DNA of 64,000 bases from NCBI GenBank assembly GCA_031310005.1, contig CM062379.1:1984001-2048000 (forward strand). Reading direction: 5' to 3'. This document shows, piece after piece, positions 58,901 through 64,000 of this stretch. The notes beneath the pieces were generated by a model that was not told where the DNA came from, ran no database searches, and worked only from the letters and a program-made list of their open reading frames with translations. The position numbers and the translations under genes were made by a program. Numbering within the stretch: the first letter of the stretch is position 1; each line of letters begins with the position of its first letter. Source of the stretch: Dactylellina haptotyla (taxonomy: Eukaryota > Ascomycota > Orbiliomycetes > Orbiliales > Orbiliaceae).

Positions 58901-60613
58901 CATTCAAGCTGACTTACCGAGGCAGCTGGGGCCCTTTACCAGCGCCAGCGAAGTGCGACCCAAAACCCGAGAGATCCAAAGTCCCCACATCTTTTTTTTT
59001 TTTTTTTTTTTTGCGAATTTGGTCCGACTCTTCGAGTTTCTTCGATTTTCGCCTGACTGTGGACACCTTCGAGTGGAGCTTTCGTTCGCATAAAACCGGA
59101 TTCAACTCGTATTGTATCACCAGGAGCGCTCTTCCTGTGATAACTAATTGAAAGGCAATCAGGCAATCAAGCTTCAAGAGTAGTGCCAAGACCTAGCAGC
59201 CCCCAGATAGCGGGCAGAGATATCACGAGTGCAGAACTTTTGAGTGAGTCCGCCGCATTTGCGAGACCTCATCTCGCAGATATAGCAGAGAGAGGGATAC
59301 AAAATGCATCACCAAGCATCTCTTTTCACTCGCACAATGCATTTGCCAAGCCCTGAATCCGGTGATCTAGTGACCATAGTTCACATATTTGAAGGTGAGG
59401 CCGGCCAACCAGAATGCCGCTTGGGACATCTACCCGACAAACCCGCTGCCGTACATGTAAAACGTTGACACTTTTGTTTCCATCCATTTGCATTGGTAAA
59501 AGGCTGCGTACGTGCATCTCGGACGTGACCATAATTTACCCAGAGAAGAAGGTGCAAGCGGGTCCTTATTGAATGTGTAACGGTTTGCCAATAATCGTTT
59601 GCCAATTCGGTGATGCCTTCCTGCGACCTTGTGGAAGGTTAACCCCACGTTTTCTTGGGACATGTCCGCTTAAGGGAGACCGGGTAGGGATGTAGTGGAT
59701 CGGCCGGCATGGGGGTTATCCAGCGATTAGTCTCCGCATACAAAATACGGAGATTGAAATTAAAGAATTTTTTAAAAAATAGATGACAGCTTCGCCAGAT
59801 TTCGGCCAAGTCCAATCGCCAGACCCTTTTTGCGCCAATGGCTTGCGTCGCGAGGCGTGACCTTTTAAGGTTCTTGGTGACTTGGGTGGACTGAGACAGT
59901 GGCCAGCCCGCCAGCGGCGAGTCCAGCGCCAGTCATTCACACACGGATGAGGCCGTTGGAGTGAGAAAAAGTAGGACATTTTAAGCTCAAGCTCGCTACG
60001 GAGACCCTTCTCTTCCTTTTGCCCTCGGAATTTCATTGGCAGCAGTCGCAGCTTAATCAGCTTGTTCAAATTTCTTGTTTCCGTGGCAGATGCTTCCGCT
60101 TCCTTCCTCCTCTCCACCCCTCCCAACCACACCGTCTACAGCACAACCACCACTCCCATTGCTGCTGCACTCCACAATCCGCCTTGTCGTACACCCTTTG
60201 CGAGTGTCCGTGAGCCCAAGCCAATCATATCACTGTGATCAATCTGCCCTCCCCGCGCGCGGCTGTCAATTCGGTCTGTCTGCCAGCCCGGCCATTCAAT
60301 TCATCCGGTAACGCCAACACCTGCAACTCAAAAGACGTCAATCGGCCTCTGTTGACGGGAAAGTACGCGAAAAAAGCATATCAGAGAAAGAAAGCGAAAA
60401 CAGAAAAGGCAGAAATAGTATTTTAGGTTTTGTATAGATAGATCTCGTAGCCCAATATCTACTCTATATCCGCAAATCTACAAATCCAACACTCCTCTCG
60501 TAGTCACTCAAGAAAACAAGAGAACTCCCGTGATTCGGAATCTCTTCAAAGAAAAGTGTTCTAAAGAAAATCGCACAAGTGCATTTTTTTGATTTGAGAA
60601 ACCTTTCTACAAT
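52957..60613. other. 7.7 kb stretch with no recognisable gene
   Basis: No frame longer than about 138 aa occurs, and none has a domain, a signal peptide or spliceable neighbours. Simple repeats are present: AT-rich at 53340-53362, TACA units near 53892, TTTC units near 53937, CCATGT units near 54733 and T21 at 58992-59012. The left end is the FAD/SH3 promoter and the right end the acetyltransferase promoter. Composition is mixed, not uniformly AT-rich, which argues against a heavily RIP-mutated transposon block. Long non-coding RNA or wide regulatory DNA is possible. Confidence 0.5.
58992..59012 (+). repeat. T21 homopolymer
   Basis: This is the longest homopolymer in the window. Read on the minus strand it is A21 and could mark a retroposed tail, but I see no flanking target-site duplication or recognisable body next to it. 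Confidence 0.8.
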
Positions 60614-61444
60614 ATGGCGAAACCCACGGATAACACCGCCGGCCTCGAGATCACCAGACTCGCCGTGAACGACATTGACCACGCCATCAAGACCATCCAA
60701 CTGGCCTTTGCCGACGACCCCTTCGCAGCCTGGATATACGACCGCTCCAAGTTCTCGCCGAAACGAAATCACGCCTCGCTGACTATTCGTATGAAATGGG
60801 GTATGCGAAACGGGCACATCTACGTCGCGCACACCCCGGAGAAGCGATGTGCCGGTGTTGCCATGTGGGTTGGTCCTAAACCGTTGGACCAGAAGCCTAC
60901 CTGGGACGACTGGTGGCAGGACTGGGCCCTGTGGTTCAGGCAGCTCGGGATGAACACGAGATTTGGTCGGGGAGGTTTGAAGACAAAGGTATGCGGATCC
61001 ACCCACTACTTCATGCAATTATGCGCCAAGTGACAATCGTTCGCTAACGGAATATAATTTTGACAGCGATATTACCTCTGGAAAGACTGTCAGTCCAAGA
61101 TGCAATCTCAAGTTTGGACGAATCCGGAGGGATACTGGTTCTGCAATATCCTTACCATTCACCCAGAGTGTCAGGGCAAGGGTATCGGCAAGGCCCTGAT
61201 GAAAGTGGTTTTCGATCAGGCCGACGCTGATGGAGTTCCGTGTTACCTGGAGAGCTCGAAGTTTGAACCTAATGTTAAGATTTATGAAAAGATGGGGTTC
61301 AGGTTTGTCAAGGATATCAAGTGTGATGATGGTGAGGCGGCATGTACCTTGTTTAGCATGATCCGGGACGCACCTGGTAAAAGCACGGACGAAGGGGAAG
61401 CGGAAGAGGATGCGGCTAAGGATGCCGATACAGTCGCGGCTTGA
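60614..61444 (+). CDS. GNAT-family N-acetyltransferase
   Basis: This is an acetyl-CoA-dependent acyltransferase of the GNAT fold. Two exons, 60614-60988 and 61067-61444, with a 78-nt intron (GTATGC donor, TGACAG acceptor) give 250 aa. Motif C/D text near the start is LEITRLAVNDIDHAIKTIQLAFADDPFAAWIY. Motif A, which holds the CoA pyrophosphate, is HPECQGKGIGKALM with Q161-G-K-G-I-G166. Motif B is seen in PCYLESSKFEPNVKIYEKMGFRFV. The C-terminus after about 225 is an acidic tail (EGEAEEDAAKD). The length and the Trp-rich middle (WDDWWQDWALWFRQLG) match a common fungal GNAT group with unknown substrate. It has no signal peptide. It converges with the rhamnose dehydrogenase gene, and a link between the two is not shown. 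Confidence 0.9.
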
Positions 61445-62007
61445 GTGGTCCGACCATTTGAATCGAAACCCTACTTATCAGCCTTTGATATAGGGCAGGA
61501 AAAGCTGGGGAAACGACATGGATGGGATGTCTCGGTTTTTATAATTCTTTTTTTGCACTTTCTAATCTTGCATTTTCGAAGCGAAAGCAAATACTCGGCG
61601 CAATCTCGGACGAGGGGAATATCTGCCTGATGAATTCCTGCATTTACTTCAATCGGGGTTGTTGGAGCGATTATTCTTATGGCCTCGTGTGGCGCACAAT
61701 GATGCGATACCCAGACGGCTTTTTGCATTTCTCAGGGCGACTTTGATGATTTATTTTTCGTTACCAAATTGACCGAAATTATGTTTCAAGTAATATGTTA
61801 ATTAAATAAATAAACTTAAATTAGCTTGCTCATATCGCTGGTATCGTGAAATATCATTCAGTTATCTACACTCCGCATAAATGCTATCCTCGCGTTCTTG
61901 AGTTAAAACCATATGTATGCCGAAATTATGACCATGCCATTGTAAATGCCAACCGAAAAGAAATCCAAGGAACTATAGACACTGGGTGGAGAATCCAAGC
62001 AATATCT
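61445..62007. other. Convergent 3' flanks
   Basis: This is the spacer between the acetyltransferase and rhamnose dehydrogenase genes. It is AT-rich near 61740-61830. No gene was seen. Confidence 0.5.
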
Positions 62008-62982
62008 CTACTGGAAGTTTACGAAGGCACCACCATCTACAAAAAGTTAGCGACGTCTCGAAATTCGATTACTATTGGAAAGATCCGTCAACTTACCCAC
62101 TAAGATTTGAGCCCCGCTCTGTTATGAAACACAATCGTCAGCATCGAGATTTCCAAGGAGCATCACTCATATTGAATGATGGTGAACAACGATGTATCAG
62201 CTTACCACGTATCTCGCTAAATCACTCGATAAAAATACCACCGGTCCCGCTATATCGCTCGGGTCACCCAATCTTCCCAGGGCTATCCGTGATTCTGTCC
62301 GTTCTTTCTTCGTTACATCCTTCAAATCCTCGTCATTAAGCTGTGTTCTGATGGTCCCGGGGAGAATTGCATTACAACGAATGCCATACTGTCCCAGCGC
62401 ACACGCCGCGGATTGCATCAAACTCAAGACACCAGCTTTGGTCGGCGTGTAGTGTGTCTGCCCGGCTCCACCCACCAATGCGGAAATTGACGATATGCCA
62501 ACAATACTGCCCCCTTTGCCCTGAGTTTTCATCTGGTTTGCGGCAGCTTGCGTGGAGTAATATGCACCATCCATGTTTACGGCACGATGTTTCTGATACA
62601 GCGAAGGTGGCAGGGTAAGAAACTCGTGAAAATCGCAGATACCGGCATTGGAGACGAATATGTCCAGTTGCCCAAATTTAGCGACGGCTGTAGCGATGAA
62701 CTCGGTAGATGTTTCGGGAACCGAGATATCGCCGGGAACGGATATGAGTACGTCGTCCACGGAAGACGATGCGGGGAGGCCCGCGGCAATTTCCGATTTG
62801 AGGGATTCGAAGGCGGAGTTTGACACTTTGTCGTTCAGGTGGTTCACGGCGACGACTGCACCGTGGTGAATGAGTTCTTTCACGATCGCCCGGCCGATAC
62901 CTGTACACCCTCCGGTAATTGCGGCCACCTTATTGGCGAGGAGGGTGGTGTCAGGGTATGGCTGAGGGGTGTACGCGGACAT
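62008..62982 (-). CDS. LRA1: L-rhamnose-1-dehydrogenase (SDR family)
   Basis: This is an NAD(P)-dependent short-chain dehydrogenase that oxidises L-rhamnose to its lactone in the fungal non-phosphorylated L-rhamnose pathway. Three exons, 62982-62206, 62118-62097 and 62036-62008, give 275 aa; the last two are 22 and 29 nt. The cofactor motif is ITGGCTGIG (22-30) and SNAG is at 111-114. The catalytic Ser164/165, Tyr178 and Lys182 occur in GISSISALVGG and THYTPTKAG. ALGQYGIRCNAILPGTIRTQLN and DLARYV are typical of LRA1. The short exons supply the ending SGAQILVDGGAFVNFQ, which SDR enzymes need for dimer contacts. The N-terminus (MSAYTPQPYPDTTLL) starts at 62982, and the longer upstream frame is UTR. 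The substrate call rests on family resemblance; other sugar or polyol SDRs are possible. Confidence 0.9.
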
Positions 62983-64000
62983 TGTGACGATGTTTCCGAG
63001 TGGCTCAATGGAGAGGGATTTTGTGAAAATGATAAATAAAAAAGGTGACGGGGAAAGGATGGAAACGAGGTGATCGGACCCTTCTTTACGGGGACCCTCC
63101 TTATTAATCCTTTTATCCTGAGAGGAAATATGCGCTCGTATGTTGAGTATAGTCCCGACGGCAGGCTTGTGGTTTTCTCCAACAATTTGCTGTGTTGCTC
63201 CGCAGTTCCCCACATTTCTTCGTCTCGATCTCGTCTCGATTACCCGAGCGCTCTATCCTTGCGAGACAGCCGCTAGATTATTGGTTTACGATACACGTAT
63301 CGATGGAGGCTTTTTGCTCGGAAACATGCACACGATGGGTGAATGTCTGAGGCATTTTAGTCTATTCCACTAGGATGATTCAGATTCTCGGCTCTATTCG
63401 TAAGATGTCGTCTGTTTTAGAGATATATTGCTCTCAACCAATTCGATTGTAAATTCAACATTTAGGACGATATCCAAAGTGGCGGTCACAATATAAACGG
63501 AGCTTGCGGGTGCGGCAACGAATCACTGCAGAAGCGAACTCCGGAATCACGAATCCAATCGTCCTGGGAAAGGGGTTAAACCATATCTAGCTGGGCTGAA
63601 AACTTCGAAGTTCGTTATAAATATAGATTCTGATATTAATTAGTTTCAGGTCTGCTATCGTAGTTCACAGTGGAAAATAGCTAGAGATGAAGGAATCTCG
63701 CCGCTAGAAACTAGCACGGGATATAAAAGTAAAGTAAGATATTAAAAATATGGGCAGCGCACCGAGGATGCAAATATTGAGGTTGGCAAAGTCCTCGCGC
63801 CTCAGCCTTGTAGGGACCAACATCGGACTCGATGCATTGTTTTTGTGTAACATGAATGTACCTACGTAGCACAGCACGCTCCCTTCAGAGCTGTCGCGTT
63901 GATCCATCTCTGTTGAAATCTTCCTATCATCAACAGCCATCTACTCTCATCCGCACAAGACCAGAGAATCTCAATCCTTTACCGTACCTAACTCGAATAT
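62983..64000. other. LRA1 promoter and window end
   Basis: No gene was seen to the right-hand edge. A minus frame at 63704-63940 is unsupported. Any gene further right starts outside the window. Confidence 0.45.

Overview
This window comes from a filamentous ascomycete (Pezizomycotina). The genes carry short introns, mostly 54 to 120 nt, with GTRNGT donors, CTAAC/CTGAC-like branch points and YAG acceptors. They include typical fungal genes: an EGT1-type ergothioneine synthase, a fungal Qcr6, an L-rhamnose-1-dehydrogenase and a GPI-anchored cysteine-rich wall protein. A Leotiomycetes-like source is my guess from overall feel only. No rRNA, convincing tRNA, CRISPR or intact transposon was seen.

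Layout. 0-13.2 kb: a UBE2S-like ubiquitin-conjugating enzyme (+), a short doubtful ORF (-), an HSL-type esterase (-), a family III CoA-transferase (CaiB/BaiF) (-), an orphan multi-pass membrane glycoprotein (-), a probable single-pass surface protein (+) and an MFS transporter (+). 16-19.5 kb: an amino-acid permease and the complex III hinge protein Qcr6 (both +). 22.5-28.8 kb: an unknown 518-aa protein (+) convergent with an EDEM/Htm1-type GH47 protein with a PA domain (-). 29.9-36.5 kb, all on the minus strand: a GPI-anchored protein, the nucleotide-excision-repair factor Rad14/XPA and a DUF218 membrane protein. 37.9-42.7 kb: an acidic 671-aa protein (+) convergent with the translation GTPase DRG1/Rbg1 (-). 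46.6-53.0 kb: EGT1 (+) convergent with a very unusual FAD amine-oxidase-like protein carrying an SH3 domain (-). 53-60.6 kb is a 7.6 kb stretch without a recognisable gene. 60.6-63 kb: a GNAT acetyltransferase (+) convergent with L-rhamnose-1-dehydrogenase (-).

The genes are mostly unrelated housekeeping functions (ubiquitin, respiration, DNA repair, ER quality control, translation, redox protection) mixed with catabolic and surface genes; I see no biosynthetic cluster. The points most worth following are the FAD oxidoreductase/SH3 fusion, a 4-nt microexon that completes its flavin-site motif, 9-, 19- and 22-nt microexons in DRG1 and the rhamnose dehydrogenase, a one-codon first coding exon in the E2 gene, and the E2's APC/C-type LKRL tail. 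Gene models were spliced by hand from splice signals, reading frame and remembered family motifs. Each was checked only for frame consistency.
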